This document shows positions 53,555-64,000 of a DNA stretch of 64,000 nt, in pieces. The stretch is from Bedellia somnulentella (taxonomy: Eukaryota; Arthropoda; Insecta; Lepidoptera; Bedelliidae). The position numbers and the translations under genes were made by a program. A model generated the notes under the pieces. It had not been told where the DNA came from. It made no database searches and saw nothing but the letters and a program-made list of their open reading frames with translations. Each line of letters opens with the position of its first letter. Positions within the stretch are counted from its first letter, which is position 1. Location: the NCBI GenBank assembly GCA_963576735.1, contig OY755174.1, forward strand, positions 2,232,001 through 2,296,000, in the 5' to 3' direction.

Positions 53555-56061
53555 CTGTATAACTGATTGGTGCAGACACACAGATTTGAATGCATCGAAG
53601 GCAGTGCTCTGCCCATTGTTGTAAAATTTAATACCGTTTCTAAAATGGGTTCCTATTTCATTCGCTTCATTCGTTTTTATAAAGCGATAAACGTGACAAA
53701 CAAGTCTTGTAATTTTTTGCTTCTCTACAATATATTTCAAAATTAATGAACCTCTTAAGAAAATGTGAAAACCGAGCACGTGCGCCCTTTAGAGGAGAAC
53801 GCGGTAGGGCCCTTTCGGCCAAATTAAGCATATAATTTATTTTATGAGGCGGCTGTATATAAACGAATTAAAGTAATTTCGTTAACTAGGTGGATTATGA
53901 TAATTTTTAATATTTATATTTTATAGCGCTCGAAATTCCGAGTTTTTGTATAACTTGATTGCTACTTCAATTTTGTATTGGATCATGAATTAGGTACCCC
54001 ACTTATGAAAATCACCCGTTTGTGTAATGTTTTTTTTGGTTTATCGTACTAAGAATCGTTCATAAAATATAAATTTTTCATTAAGTGCTTGGTAATCACA
54101 GTTTAGTAAGTAAACAAAACATGTCCCGGCATATGCTTTCACTTGGTTTTTTTCTTCGAGTTTTGTTTTTTTCGATTTTGTATTGTTTAAATAATATTTA
54201 TGTTTTGAAAATTGATATTTTTATTTGTTAGTCAGCAACAAATAAAAATCAAAACTTTTCAAAAATTACCTTGGTGTGTGCCTGGTTTCTTTGTTCAGCT
54301 TGTAAAGAAAAAATCTTATATTTTTTATCTTGCAATCATAGCGATATAAATGTTTCTTCATTTCTTAAACCATTACCCCAATACAAGTAGTAGAAGACTT
54401 TCAGCAGTTTCAATTTACAGGCAATATTGCAGTGTACTGAATTGAACCAGTTAAAAGCGGAAAATACTGCACTTAGCTATCCCAGTAGAGCGAACTAGGG
54501 TCCACCTCCCGGTTCAATTTACTGTAGCCAATAAATGAACATTATTTTCTCCGTTCGTTTCTTCAGAATTGATTTTCATTTACATTCGATTTTTGACATG
54601 AAAAGTCTTAGTTTTAGTATTAACAGGTTTTATATGGCGAAGTTCAGTTAAGTACAAATAATTACAATAATAAGTAAATTACAAACTTGATAATATATAA
54701 AATTCTTCAAAAGTCCCAGTTTTAGTATTCACTGGTTTTATATGGCCAAATTCAGTAAAGTACTCATAATTACAAATATAAGTTAATTACAAACTTGATA
54801 ACATAATTCATAAAGGTAGGTTCGTCACGATGCAAGTACTTTTGACGAAGGCTCGTTAGGGTTTCCGCTCGGTCGGGTGTAGTCTACTCTGCGCACTGTG
54901 TGCACTACAGACTCACGCGTGCAAACAGACTGCCTCTGTACGGTATTGGGGACTTATTCTACTCATTTGAGAAAAACTAACTTGATTTTTTATTTATATA
55001 TTTTATTTTTATTTTATTTGGAAGATTTACAGCGTATACATTAACTAAACAATAAAGTAAACAATGCAATGCCAATTAAAATCTCCACCTATAACAATTG
55101 AACTAAAAACAACAACTTACAGACTAAAAGTAAATTCAAATAACAGACCGAAAACAATAGAAATAAGGTTAAAAACTAAATTAATTACTGCTAAAAAAGA
55201 AAAAAAATTTATTAACTTTAATGTTCTGAAAAAAATAATTGGTAAGTAATCGCTTGATTGCTGAAATGCTGGAGTTAAATATGTCGATAACTAGAATATG
55301 GTAACCATTTTTTGTGTGTCCTTTCTTGTCTACATCCCTTATATGTCCCCAATGAATGGCTCTAGCCTACCGTGATTTAGGTATTGCCGACCTTGCCATT
55401 GTCCACTATGTTATGTGCATATAGTTTCCACTACATGAGTGAGTTGATTAGAATGAGGGAATATATGAAAAAAATGCGTCATAGACATAAGAAAATAAAT
55501 CTTATTGCTTCTGTCATGCCTTGTTTAAACTAGTTGAATTTTGCCCGATGCCTCTACCCTACACAAAATACAAAAGTTGCATGTTAAGGTCTTGTGTGTT
55601 TAGTGGAATTGATATCCTCGGGTCCAAACTCACCGCTTCATTATACTAGAAGAGCTAACCCGCACGTTATATCGTTATGAGCAACTCTCTATGAACTTTA
55701 TTAAATGCGCCACATTTTAATTCGCCAACTTTGGCTATATTCATGTTTGCTAATTTCATGTAAAATGTTTTGCAGTCGAATTGAGTCATAAAATCTTTAT
55801 TGGGAAGGTTGTTTGTTTCAAGATATAAAGATTTTGGAAATATGGGGAGGATTCACGCTTTATTAGGATGGCAGTCACTAATTGCTTTTCGATTTCCATG
55901 TCTTTTTTACCATTCTCTCTTCTGAGAACCAGTGGGAGGAAATGAAATTAGAGCACTTTTATAAAATTCAAAATATCTATGCTATTTATTTAAACGTTAT
56001 CGCCTATCACTACTTCCTGTACTTTTAATAAGAAGTTTATTATTATTATTTACTTTATGTA
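53555..56061. other. Unassigned sequence
   Basis: No gene recognised. Contains the tandem duplication at 54601-54806. A lysine/asparagine-rich frame at 55064-55249 is probably chance in A-rich DNA. Confidence 0.35.
54601..54806 (+). repeat. ~105-bp tandem duplication
   Basis: 54601-54708 and 54709-54806 align over their whole length ('tttatatggc', 'aattacaaacttgata' in both), with about 15 percent difference. An old local duplication. Confidence 0.8.
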
Positions 56062-56437
56062 CAAAAGACAATTGGTGTAGGCCCGTCCCAGGATTGGAAC
56101 TCACGCCCTTCTGTTTTTCGGACGGGTGTTCTACCCACTGGACTATCATGTCGCTGTCATATGTGTGGTTAATTTATCATGGTTGTTAACGGTGAGGGAA
56201 AACATCGTGAGGAAACCCACATGGCTGAGTTGTACTTAGTCATGTGACAGTGTATTCGTACAAAACGGCAATAGGCCTGCCCCCTATCACGTGAATACAC
56301 TGTCTAAGCAAAACGTGGGTACCTTCTCTGGAAACTAGATGGCGCTTGCCATGTGTGTTCAGAAGTATTGGTACCTCTGCCAACCCCTTCGGGGATAAAC
56401 GGCGTGAACGTTTATGTTATGTTATGTTTATTTACAA
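56062..56437 (+). repeat. SINE2 with inverted tRNA-like head
   Basis: The body 56155-56437 ('tgtcatatgtgtggttaatt' to 'acgtttatgttatgttatg') is in forward orientation. The tRNA-like head 56062-56154 ('caattggtgtaggcccgtcc' to 'ggactatcatgtcgc') is in reverse, whereas intact copies have head and body in one orientation. Such 5' inversions fit twin priming during LINE-driven insertion. Confidence 0.8.
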
Positions 56438-56647
56438 GTTACAATGACTCAAGTGTTAGTAACAGTGAGAAATCTTAACCTAATGTTAGTAGTCATACAC
56501 AATATGGACACAATTAAAGATAATAGTTATGTACAGAGTATAAATAATATGTAGTATAAATAGGCTTCATTTTATTTTGTTTCTCTTATTGTTTCTAGAG
56601 TTAAATTATTTATCAAAGCAAACGTCCGTCACAACAATTTTTTTATA

Positions 56648-56720
56648 CATACATACATACATATACTCACGGCTATAAATCCCAAGAAAGGGGTAGCCAG
56701 AGCTAAGGAATTAAAATAGA
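56648..56720 (-). repeat. Truncated SINE1
   Basis: Tail plus about 55 bp of SINE1 in reverse, stopping after 'agctaaggaatta'. Confidence 0.75.
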
Positions 56721-56756
56721 TTTTTTTTCATAGGAATCAAATATTTTATATTAGTG

Positions 56757-56998
56757 CTGTGTAGTGTTGACTTAGAATAGTACTACCTCATTTTTCCCAT
56801 GGGTGATCGTAAGAGATGACTAAGGGTATTTGGGCTTCTTAAGGGATTTTTGGGCGATGCGATGGAAGCCCATCACCAACAACCTATATGCTACTATCTT
56901 TTCCCCCTCACCTTCCAAAGTTGGCTGAGGAATTTCTTATTCTGAAGCTCTGGCTACCCCTTTTCGGGATTTACAGGCGTTTTTGTATGTATGTAAAT
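56757..56998 (+). repeat. SINE1 copy, diverged
   Basis: Forward, from 'gctgtgtagtgttgac' to 'tttttgtatgtatgt'. More substitutions than its right-hand neighbour. Confidence 0.8.
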
Positions 56999-57007
56999 AG
57001 TTTGTTT

Positions 57008-57251
57008 GCTGTGCAGTGTCGGCTTAGAATAGCACTACCCCATTTCTTCCGGTGGGTGTACGTAAGAGGCGACTAACGGTATTGGGGGCTTTTAAGGGAT
57101 TTTTGGGCGATGCGGTTGGAGACCCATCACTAACAACCTTTATTTTACCATCTTTTCCCCCCACAAGTTTCCAAAAGTGGCTGAAGAATTTCTAATTCCT
57201 TGGCTCTGGCTACCCCTTCTAGGGATTTATAACCGTGAGTATATGTATGTA
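57008..57251 (+). repeat. SINE1 copy directly following another
   Basis: Forward, from 'gctgtgcagtgtcgg' to 'gtgagtatatgtatgt'. Only ~10 bp separate it from the previous copy, so one probably inserted at the other's tail. Confidence 0.88.
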
Positions 57252-57259
57252 AAAAACGT

Positions 57260-57645
57260 TTTTGTCTGTTTTAGATATAATTTTAATATATACAGATACA
57301 TTACGATAAAGCATATCCAAGACTAGTCCCATTTCATACGGTTATAATATAACATAAACTTAATTAGAAGAAGTAAAACAATAGAGGGTATTAATTTATT
57401 TAACTATATGAATTATTATCATACGAGTATGTAAACCTGTTTTTTTCTGGTTTCAGATATTATTTTTAACCCTTTCATCAATCTAAGCTCCTGACAGATT
57501 TATGTAAGTATTTAAACGTTTCTTATAAATAATCTCAATATTAATTTCAGAAAATTTTAAGTTTAGCATTCCAATTACTTTATACATATTACTCTTACAT
57601 TTAAATGTTCTGGTTTCTTTGCTGAATTTTAAACTATCATAAACA
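57260..57645. other. Unassigned sequence
   Basis: A+T-rich; nothing recognised. Confidence 0.35.
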
Positions 57646-57647
57646 TA

Positions 57648-57751
57648 ACATAACATAAACGTTCACGCCGTTTATCCCCGAAGGGGTTGGCAGAGTTACC
57701 AATACTCCTGAACTCACATGGCAAGCGCCATCTAGTTTCCAGAGAAGGTAC
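57648..57751 (-). repeat. SINE2, left part, interrupted by the 6.2-kb element
   Basis: Reverse SINE2 tail half ending 'ccagagaaggtac'. The sequence continues after the inserted element at 63979 ('gtacccacgttttgcttaga') to beyond the window end. GTAC is duplicated at the break. Confidence 0.88.
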
Positions 57752-58030
57752 AGTCGCCATCAGATATATCGGAGCGTCCGAGGTACTCAAATGTTTCTGA
57801 GCAGCAATAAATTTCAATTAATTCTTTACGGTAAATAAAGTCAATAAGATCTGAACATCCAATTCGCCACAAATATATGAGCAGTGGGTTTTCAATTAAA
57901 TCTGAACACACAACGAGACAATAATATCTGAAGGTACAGCTCGTCAAAGTTATCTGCTCAGACAGGGTGATCATAAATATCTGAACAATTTGGGAAAATA
58001 TACCATAAAGCACTAAGCATACAGTTTAAA
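57752..58030 (+). repeat. Left terminal inverted repeat
   Basis: About 279 bp. It repeatedly contains 'atctga' and 'tctgaac/tctgagc' units (for example 57793, 57850, 57899, 57928), giving internal direct repetition. Counterpart at 63700-63978. Confidence 0.85.
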
Positions 58031-58379
58031 ATTCTTTAACTTACTACGCTGGAATACATTTTCTACACAACCACCATTTGGTTTTATCAATGTAAATCAG
58101 TTTCTGCCGGGAGGTAAAACTAATTATACAGTTGATATATTATTAGAAAAAAAATACTAAATCGTTCCCCACTGACCAATTCTTTTTTGAATGGGTTTGT
58201 AGTTGCATAATTTTCACCTTTATAAAAACATCAAGAGGTAAAATAACTATGAAACATTGTATGCAATTTTTTTATCATTAAAAAAATAAACTAGTTTTTT
58301 ACAAAATTGGCAGCTGCAGTTTTCTCTAACGTATTATACGTATTCATATATGTATTTATATATAAATATAATCTGAAGG

Positions 58380-58689
58380 GATTTAAATCTTTTTGTTCAT
58401 GAAAACCTTATGTGGGGTTATTACTAATAAATAAGGAATAAATAAAGGAAAGAAAAATTTCGACACAGGCGGGAAACGAACCCGCGACCTCGGGTATACG
58501 CCCCGACGCTCTGCCAATTGAGCTACCGTGTCAATTGGCTGCCAGTGCGAAATTCTTCTATCCTTTATTTCTTTTACACGTTTAAGTAGTGTTTGCGTTT
58601 CCTACCTCCGAATTTTTACTAATTCTGAATGTTTCCCGCCTGAGTCGAAATTTTTCTTTCCTTTATTTATTCTTTATTTATTAGTAATA
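58380..58689 (+). repeat. SINE3 with inverted arms and reverse tRNA-like part
   Basis: Flanked by a 10-bp duplication AATCTGAAGG (58370-58379 and 58690-58699). Leader as in the 16602 copy. The arms 58425-58473 and 58635-58683 are inverted with two mismatches. The tRNA-like sequence is on the minus strand at 58532-58462: acceptor GACACGG/CTGTGTC, D arm GCTC/GAGC, anticodon stem TCGGG/CCCGA with loop GCGTATA (GTA in anticodon position but C at position 33), T arm GCGGG/CCCGC. Relative to the leader, its interior is flipped compared with the 16602 copy. Confidence 0.82.
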
Positions 58690-58769
58690 AATCTGAAGGT
58701 TAATAAATCAAAATAAAAAAATATAAAAAAAACAACATGAATTCTTAACAAAACACAAAAAATAAACAA

Positions 58770-58855
58770 ACACAAGGGAGGATTTGAACCCTGACGCAAC
58801 GGATTAGACTTATGATTTCAAATTACTAAACCGCTAGGCCATGGTGACTGACACA
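58770..58855 (-). repeat. tRNA-like relic
   Basis: The minus strand reads GTCACCATGGCCTAGCGGTT (A-box region) and GGTTCAAATCCTCCC (B-box region), with a long intervening part as in class II (Leu/Ser) tRNAs. It is followed by T-rich sequence. Probably the head of another SINE or a tRNA pseudogene. Confidence 0.5.
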
Positions 58856-59159
58856 ATAGTGGTTGAAATATTGAAAAGCATTCTTACCTATTTAATTTGG
58901 CAGCTTTAATATTACCATAGATAGATATAGAAGCACACAGATTGGCAGTAAGTGACAAACGCCATAGCATAAACGTCAACAAAGGCAGGACCCATGGAAG
59001 TATTATTTAAACAGGAACGCGCGCTGGCGTCCTAAAGTGTCCTGAAAAAGGATGGCTAACTAGCTAACTGTGTCTCGTTTTAAGTAGGGTGACCATCTGT
59101 TGGTGTTTTAATAAGAGTTCCTCTAAAGGATACAAAAACACTTATATTTACATATTTTG

Positions 59160-59330
59160 AATGTTTTTGTTCATGGAAACCTTATGTGGGGACCTGATGC
59201 ACTCGCAGCTTTTGACACGGTAGCTCAATTGGCAGAGCGACGGGGGCTTATACCCGAGGTCGCGGTTCGATCCCCACCTGTGTCGAAATTTTTCTTTCCT
59301 TTATTTATCCTTTATTTATTAGTTATATTT
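59160..59330 (+). repeat. SINE3 copy without left arm
   Basis: The leader 'tttttgttcatggaaacc' and 'ttatgtgggg' is followed by a short unique stretch. Then comes the tRNA-like sequence on the plus strand (59214-59284) and the usual 'gaaatttttctttcctttat' tail. The anticodon arm has an extra G as in the 16809 copy. Confidence 0.78.
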
Positions 59331-59445
59331 ACATACATACATTATAAAAAATATTATAAAAACACTTATATTTACATATATACATTGTTTTTGGTAAATC
59401 AACGTGTTTTTATACATATTTATTCTTAATTAATAGATTATAAAA

Positions 59446-59781
59446 GAATGGGTAGCCAGTGCTTGAGAATTAAAATTTCCCCAGCCACTTTTTGAAATTG
59501 AGTAGAGAAAAGATGGTAAGCAAAGGAAGGTGGTATTAAAAGGATGATAAAGTATCTAATAAAAAACTTCAAAAGCCCCAGAACCCTCAGTTACCTCTTC
59601 CAAAGCACGCAGGTAGTTTTGGAAGTTGCGTGGGGAAAAGATGTTGAAATAAAGGTTGTTGGTGATGGGTCTCAACCGCATTGCCCAAAAATCCCTTAAA
59701 AGCCCCAACACCGTTAGTCGCCTCTTACGTACACCCACCGGAAGAAATGGGGTAGTGCTATACTAAGCCGACACCACACAG
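59446..59781 (-). repeat. Two overlapping SINE1 pieces
   Basis: 59446-59600 is a diverged reverse SINE1 without tail. 59614-59781 is a better-preserved reverse SINE1 5' part ('gatgggtctcaaccgcatt', 'gttagtcgcctcttacgtac', 'taagccgacaccacacagc'). Confidence 0.75.
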
Positions 59782-59784
59782 CTA

Positions 59785-60829
59785 TATTCAAATTCAAATC
59801 GTTTAATGCATTCATGTGGTAAAGTTCGAGATGATACAGGTTATTTTATTTATTGTTCCATAACATGAACCCATATTTATCACTATATTTTCTTAACTAT
59901 ATGATAAAAGCTCCAAAACACTCAAACAGATGATAAATTGTGGACACCACATTTATCTTGTTTCGATGGGGATACCCGTGACAAATATTAATATCCCTTT
60001 TGCCAAACTTAACCAATTATTTATCTCCAAACCGATAGGCGACAATAATAATTAAAATAAAATACAAAAAAGGAACAGTTAATAACCTGCTTTTTATAAA
60101 ATATTCCCTATAAATAAGTTTGAATTTGTTTTTCTTTGAACTTAATCTCGACTGGCAACCGCGCGAGCGGGACACACTTCTCTCTCACACGGCTCTCGTT
60201 CTAGGACGTTTCTCTGCTTGACAGTCTTTAAAAGATAATTAACTTTATTGCATGGTAATAAATTTCATTTTTGTTTACCATATTTTTGTGAGTACACTCT
60301 CCTGTTTAGTTAATAGCTTCATGGCAGGACCTCTCACGGACACTTTACAGATCCACAATCATAACTTGGCCGGCGGCGACTCTGGTACTACTGTCGCCAT
60401 TTTTAAATTTCGGCCTGTCATTGTCAGTTAGTTCTTAACTAAATAAAAATTATAGGGTGACCTACGTATATAATAAATTATCACTTTCATTAATATTTTT
60501 TTGTAGTGGAAACTTTTTTCAAAAACAATTCTTTTTATGATGTATCTTTGCTTATTGATAAACGCTTGTATTTCCAGTATTCAATATAAAAATTCATGAA
60601 AATTATTACTTATATTGTTAAATTTTATCTAAGTAGGCTAACACCGTCCGAAAAGTTGTGCGCGCATCGATAGTCACGCGGTGCGGGTTACGGGAAGTTG
60701 GGAAATGCTCCGGAATAAGATTTCACTTCGTATACACTGATGCGTGGGTTCTAATCCTAATGCGGGGATGTACCAATGTGTCATTTCTTAAGTCATAACT
60801 GTCTGACATACATATAAAAATACAAGGCA
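59785..60829. other. Unassigned interior of the 6.2-kb element
   Basis: No gene recognised. GC-richer patches at 60150-60215 and 60360-60410 ('aacttggccggcggcgactc') stand out and may be original parts of the element. Confidence 0.35.
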
Positions 60830-61135
60830 AATACGACGTGATAGCTTAATGGGTAGAACACCGGTTAAGGTGCAAGCGACTCACTAGTCTTCAAATCCCG
60901 AATCGGGCCTACACCAATTTGTCTTTTCTAAAGTCATATGTGTGGTTAATTTATCACGGTTGTTAACGGTGAGGAAACCCACATGGCTGAGTTGTACTTA
61001 GTACTGAGTATACTGTTCACGCAAAGCGTGGGTACTCTGAACACCAGGTGACAAAGTCACGTGATGTTCAGAAGTATTAGTACCTCTGTCAAACCCCTTC
61101 AGGGGTATTCGGCGTAAACGTATATGTTATGTTAT
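60830..61135 (+). repeat. SINE2 copy, forward, with tRNA-like head
   Basis: Head at about 60835-60910 (A box ATAGCTTAATGGGTAGAACA, B box CTTCAAATCCCG). The body lacks part of the middle. The end is 'cggcgtaaacgtatatgtta'. It lies inside the 6.2-kb element that itself interrupts a SINE2. Confidence 0.8.
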
Positions 61136-61139
61136 ATGT

Positions 61140-61587
61140 AACAAGGTTGTTAACAGCAATAAAAAAGTGCCCATAAATTCACTGACCCAGCAAAATGAAT
61201 GACCCAAACGATATCTGATGTTTAGAATTATTTTTTCTGTGCCACCTTTTTTGGGGATCTATGTGTGAATATGAAATGTAAAAGACAGTACACGACAAGG
61301 TAAGCCTCTAATTTACAGGATTAAAAAAATGATTTTAAGTAGTTACCCACTTATTAACTCTGAGTGTCACAAATAACAAATCCTTGAGTATAAAATAATG
61401 AAACAGCTTGCAGAAAAGTACAATTGGCAGTGTTATCGCTAAAAGCTTCCAGACAACATTTGGGAGGTAAGATCATCAAATTTAGGATACACAGTCATTC
61501 GGGTAGACATACCAGACAAGGGCAAAAATAAATAAATATAATTAGCTTACATTAAAACGAACTTGTTTACTTACAATAATAGCTATT
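61140..61587. other. Unassigned sequence
   Basis: Nothing recognised. Confidence 0.35.
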
Positions 61588-61838
61588 ACATACATACATA
61601 CATATACTCAAGGCTGTAAATCCCTAGAAGGGGTAGCCCGAGCTAAGGAACTAGAAACTCCTCAGCCACTTTCGGAAAGTTGAGTGGGGTAAAGATGGTA
61701 AAATAAAGGTTATTGTTAATGGGTCTCCAACCGCTTCGCCCAAAAACCTCTTAAAAGCCCCAATACCGTTAGTCGCCTCTTACGTACACCCACCAGCAGA
61801 AATGGGGTAGTGCTATTTTAAGCCGACACTACACAGCA
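61588..61838 (-). repeat. SINE1 copy
   Basis: Full-length reverse copy, close to the 45512 copy. Confidence 0.88.
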
Positions 61839-61844
61839 ACTAGT

Positions 61845-62216
61845 TATTAATTAAATGAATATTATATAAATTGTTTTATTAAGACATTTCAATACATAAA
61901 TAAATTAGCCTGTATGATGTAAAGTTATTTCCCTTATAATGGTTATTTTTTATTTGCTGGCAATATTAATATCGATGACAGCGACAGCCCTTACCGGCCA
62001 AGAAAAGATTGTGGATCTGTAACAGCCTACAACGGTTTTAGCATAAAACGTGAAAGAAAATAATTGACTTATTTTCGTGAATTCTGGTATTTAAGTCCTA
62101 ACTTTGGTTATTTTTTGATAAATAATATTTAACAGCACAGAATCTAAATCAAATACATATTCTTTGGCAAACATAAAATTTTAGCCATTTATGTCCCAAT
62201 TGAGACTGTTATAAAT
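61845..62216. other. Unassigned sequence
   Basis: A+T-rich; nothing recognised. Confidence 0.35.
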
Positions 62217-62464
62217 AACATACATACATATACTCACGGCTATAAATCCCTTAACGGGGTAGCCAGAGCTTTGGAATGAGAAATTCCTCAGCCACTTTTG
62301 GAAGTAGATTGGGGAGAAGATGGTTTAAATAAATGTTTTTGGTGGCGGGTCTCCAACCACATCGCCCAAAATCACTGAAAAAGCCCCTATACCCTTAGTC
62401 GCCTCTTACGATCACCCACGGGCAGGAATGAAGTAGTGTTATTCTAAGCCGACACTACCCGGCA
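62217..62464 (-). repeat. SINE1 copy, diverged
   Basis: Reverse copy; its right end 'gccgacactacccggca' shows the alternative 5' end seen also at 62963. Confidence 0.85.
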
Positions 62465-62708
62465 CTAATTACCAGTCTATATATGCTTTATTATAGATTT
62501 TAAACCAAAGTTTTCAATGTTAATATATATTAAATATTACAATTACATTACAATAACAAATACGTGAATTTTTATCAATTTTAATAGGGCTAGTACTGAA
62601 TCCGCCATACTAATGTCACGCTCACACAATTATTGTAGCACACCGTTGTACTTTTTTTTGGTTTCTTCTTTGTATTGTCAATCTATATACGTAAGTTTAG
62701 CATAATAA

Positions 62709-62963
62709 CATACAAACATATACTCACGACTACTTTTCCCTAGAAGGGGTAGCCAGAGCCACAGAGAGCTAAGGGATTATAAATTCCTCAGCCACTTTTG
62801 GAAGTTGAGTCGGGAAAAGATGGTAAGAATAAAGGTTTTTGGTGATGGGTCTCCAACCACATCGCCCAAAAATTCAATAAAAAGCCCCAATACCCTTAGT
62901 CGCCTCTTACGACACCCGTGGGTAGGAAGGGGTAGCGACATTCTAAGCCGGCACTACCGGCCG
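62709..62963 (-). repeat. SINE1 copy, variant subfamily
   Basis: Reverse copy. It shares with 16519 and 42238 the diagnostic 'acgacacccgtgggtaggaa' and 'tctaagccggcactacc' changes, indicating a second SINE1 subfamily. Confidence 0.85.
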
Positions 62964-62967
62964 GAAA

Positions 62968-63508
62968 ATTAATATCTCAAAGACTTTCTCACACGTGCAA
63001 GTAAACTTCCAGTAAAATAATAAAAATAACTAATGTATAAATGTATTGCTTGGTTTTCTTATGTGAACCTTTACTTGAGAATTTGTGAATGCTGATAATG
63101 TTTTCTTGTTCTTTTAATTATTTAATGTTCTGAGACTAAGCGAATATGTTTAAAGATAATTTTAAAAGATATTGTTTTTTATTATATTTTTTTTGTTGTG
63201 CATTTGTTTAGTTTACTGTCTGTTCCTTTACTATTTATTCAATTTTGTTTACTTCAAATGTGGCAGACACAGATTATTTTGTTTATATATTAATTAATTA
63301 TGTGTAGTGTAGTGTAGGCCTTAACTGAAAACCAGTGTTTTGCCACTTGGCAATATCAAGCACTGAGTTAGGACCTAGTTTGTGTTACCATAGCACTAAT
63401 TTTAAGTTTAAAATATTGTTTTTTTTTTTCACTTTATGTATTGTTTTCCATATTGTATGTGGTGTTATGTTAACATAAATAAACGAGTTATCTATCTATC
63501 TATCTACA
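62968..63508 (+). mobile_element. LINE 3' end, inverted copy of 44425
   Basis: About 540 bp nearly identical to the reverse of 44425-44960, ending 'taaacgagttatctatctat' and the (TATC)n run at 63488-63506. It starts directly at the end of a SINE1. Confidence 0.85.
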
Positions 63509-63699
63509 CGGCATAATAAATCTGAAAATATTTGAAAAATACATGCAGTGACAGTTATGTGCACCGTTTTTGTAAATTGCCAAATATTTATTCAAATGTG
63601 TCTCTTGTAACAAGAGGGTAAAGTTGTTTTTCGCAGATTTATATTTTGTATATCTACTCATTTTGTAAAAGGAAAATTCATTACATCTGTACGATTACA

Positions 63700-63978
63700 T
63701 TTAAACTGTATGTCTAGTGCCTTAAGGTATATTTTCCTTAAATGTTCAGATATTTATGATCACCCTGACTGAGCAGATAACTTTGACGAGTTGTGCTTTC
63801 AGATATTATTGTCTCCTTGTGTGTTCAGATTTAATTGAAAACCCACTGCTCACATATTTGTGGCGAATTGGATGTTTAGATCTTATTGATCTTCTTTACC
63901 GTAAAGAATTTATTGAAATTTATTGCTGCTCAGAAATATTTGAGTACCTCGGCCGCTCCGATATATCTGATGGCGACT
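63700..63978 (-). repeat. Right terminal inverted repeat of the 6.2-kb element
   Basis: Inverted counterpart of 57752-58030, about 90 percent identical, ending 'tctgatggcgact' before GTAC. Confidence 0.85.
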
Positions 63979-64000
63979 GTACCCACGTTTTGCTTAGACA
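63979..64000 (-). repeat. SINE2, right part, running off the window
   Basis: 'gtacccacgttttgcttaga' continues exactly where the SINE2 at 57648-57751 was broken. Confidence 0.85.

Larger units (their letters stand above)
57752..63978. mobile_element. 6.2-kb non-autonomous DNA element with ~279-bp terminal inverted repeats
   Basis: The left end AGTCGCCATCAGATATATCG (57752) is repeated inverted at the right end (63978). The similarity continues inward to about 58030 on the left and 63700 on the right, roughly 90 percent identical. GTAC flanks both ends (57748-57751 and 63979-63982), and outside it the two halves of one SINE2 match up. This proves both ends were inserted as one unit. No transposase is encoded. 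The interior holds two tRNA-headed SINE3 copies, a tRNA-like relic, four SINE1, one SINE2 and a LINE end. Confidence 0.85.

Noticed and set aside
55064..55249. 61-codon Lys/Asn-rich frame
   Set aside because: Composition follows from A-rich DNA; no domain or splice context.
3869..62963. Recurrent ~255-bp units as a CRISPR-like or satellite array
   Set aside because: The copies are dispersed, in both orientations, with target duplications and microsatellite tails, so they are retroposons.

Overview
The window looks like a nuclear, A+T-rich insect genome segment, most likely from a moth or butterfly. The reasons are two spliced animal genes with GT-AG introns, a BEL/Pao LTR retrotransposon, CR1/L2-like, RTE-like and copia elements, a mariner, hAT and Harbinger relatives, and several tRNA-related SINE families of the kind that fill lepidopteran genomes. 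The species is not determined. No bacterial genes, CRISPR arrays or rRNA genes were seen.

Only two host genes are recognised. A BORCS8 (MEF2BNB-like) orthologue lies on the minus strand (3 coding exons, 3101-6327, 171 aa). An SDR-family dehydrogenase/reductase lies on the plus strand (5 coding exons, 10212-19036, 328 aa). They are divergently transcribed. The space between them is a nest of Harbinger-like MITEs inserted into one another (6589-9079), plus a hAT derivative with a perfect 8-bp target duplication (9335-10087). The SDR keeps its cofactor-binding glycine motif but has lost the catalytic Tyr and Lys of YxxxK, so it is probably a pseudoenzyme. Its last intron holds a 3.8-kb element with imperfect terminal inverted repeats. 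That element carries a THAP-domain exon pair and an oppositely oriented YqaJ-family-like first exon, and within it are a SINE and, inside that SINE, a second tRNA-SINE.

From 19 kb to 31.9 kb there is only mobile DNA and unrecognised sequence: a Harbinger fragment, a mariner with broken transposase (22531-23782), SINEs and RTE-like fragments. From 31973 to 38304 there is a complete BEL/Pao element with 334-bp LTRs differing at one position, an intact 1870-aa Gag-Pol frame, a tRNA-Tyr-type primer site and a 5-bp target duplication. A copia remnant, a THAP fragment and a long GGTTCCG-type repeat follow. The stretch 42.5-44.4 kb is unusually free of repeats.

From 47125 to 51440 there is a nearly full-length CR1/L2-like LINE. 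Its ORF2 has no ATG before the endonuclease. It sits in the -1 frame relative to ORF1, and the only overlap contains a U UUA AAC slippery heptamer directly before the ORF1 stop, followed by potential strong RNA structure. This is the most interesting single signal in the window. The right end (57752-63978) is a 6.2-kb non-autonomous element with about 279-bp terminal inverted repeats, inserted with a GTAC duplication into a SINE and itself loaded with later retroposons.

Two abundant SINE families recur. 'SINE1' is about 255 bp, ends in a (TATG)n tail, and has about twenty copies here. 'SINE2' is about 370 bp with a tRNA-like head. A third tRNA-headed family ('SINE3') is flanked by inverted repeats, and its interior is found in both orientations. 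These names are local to this report.
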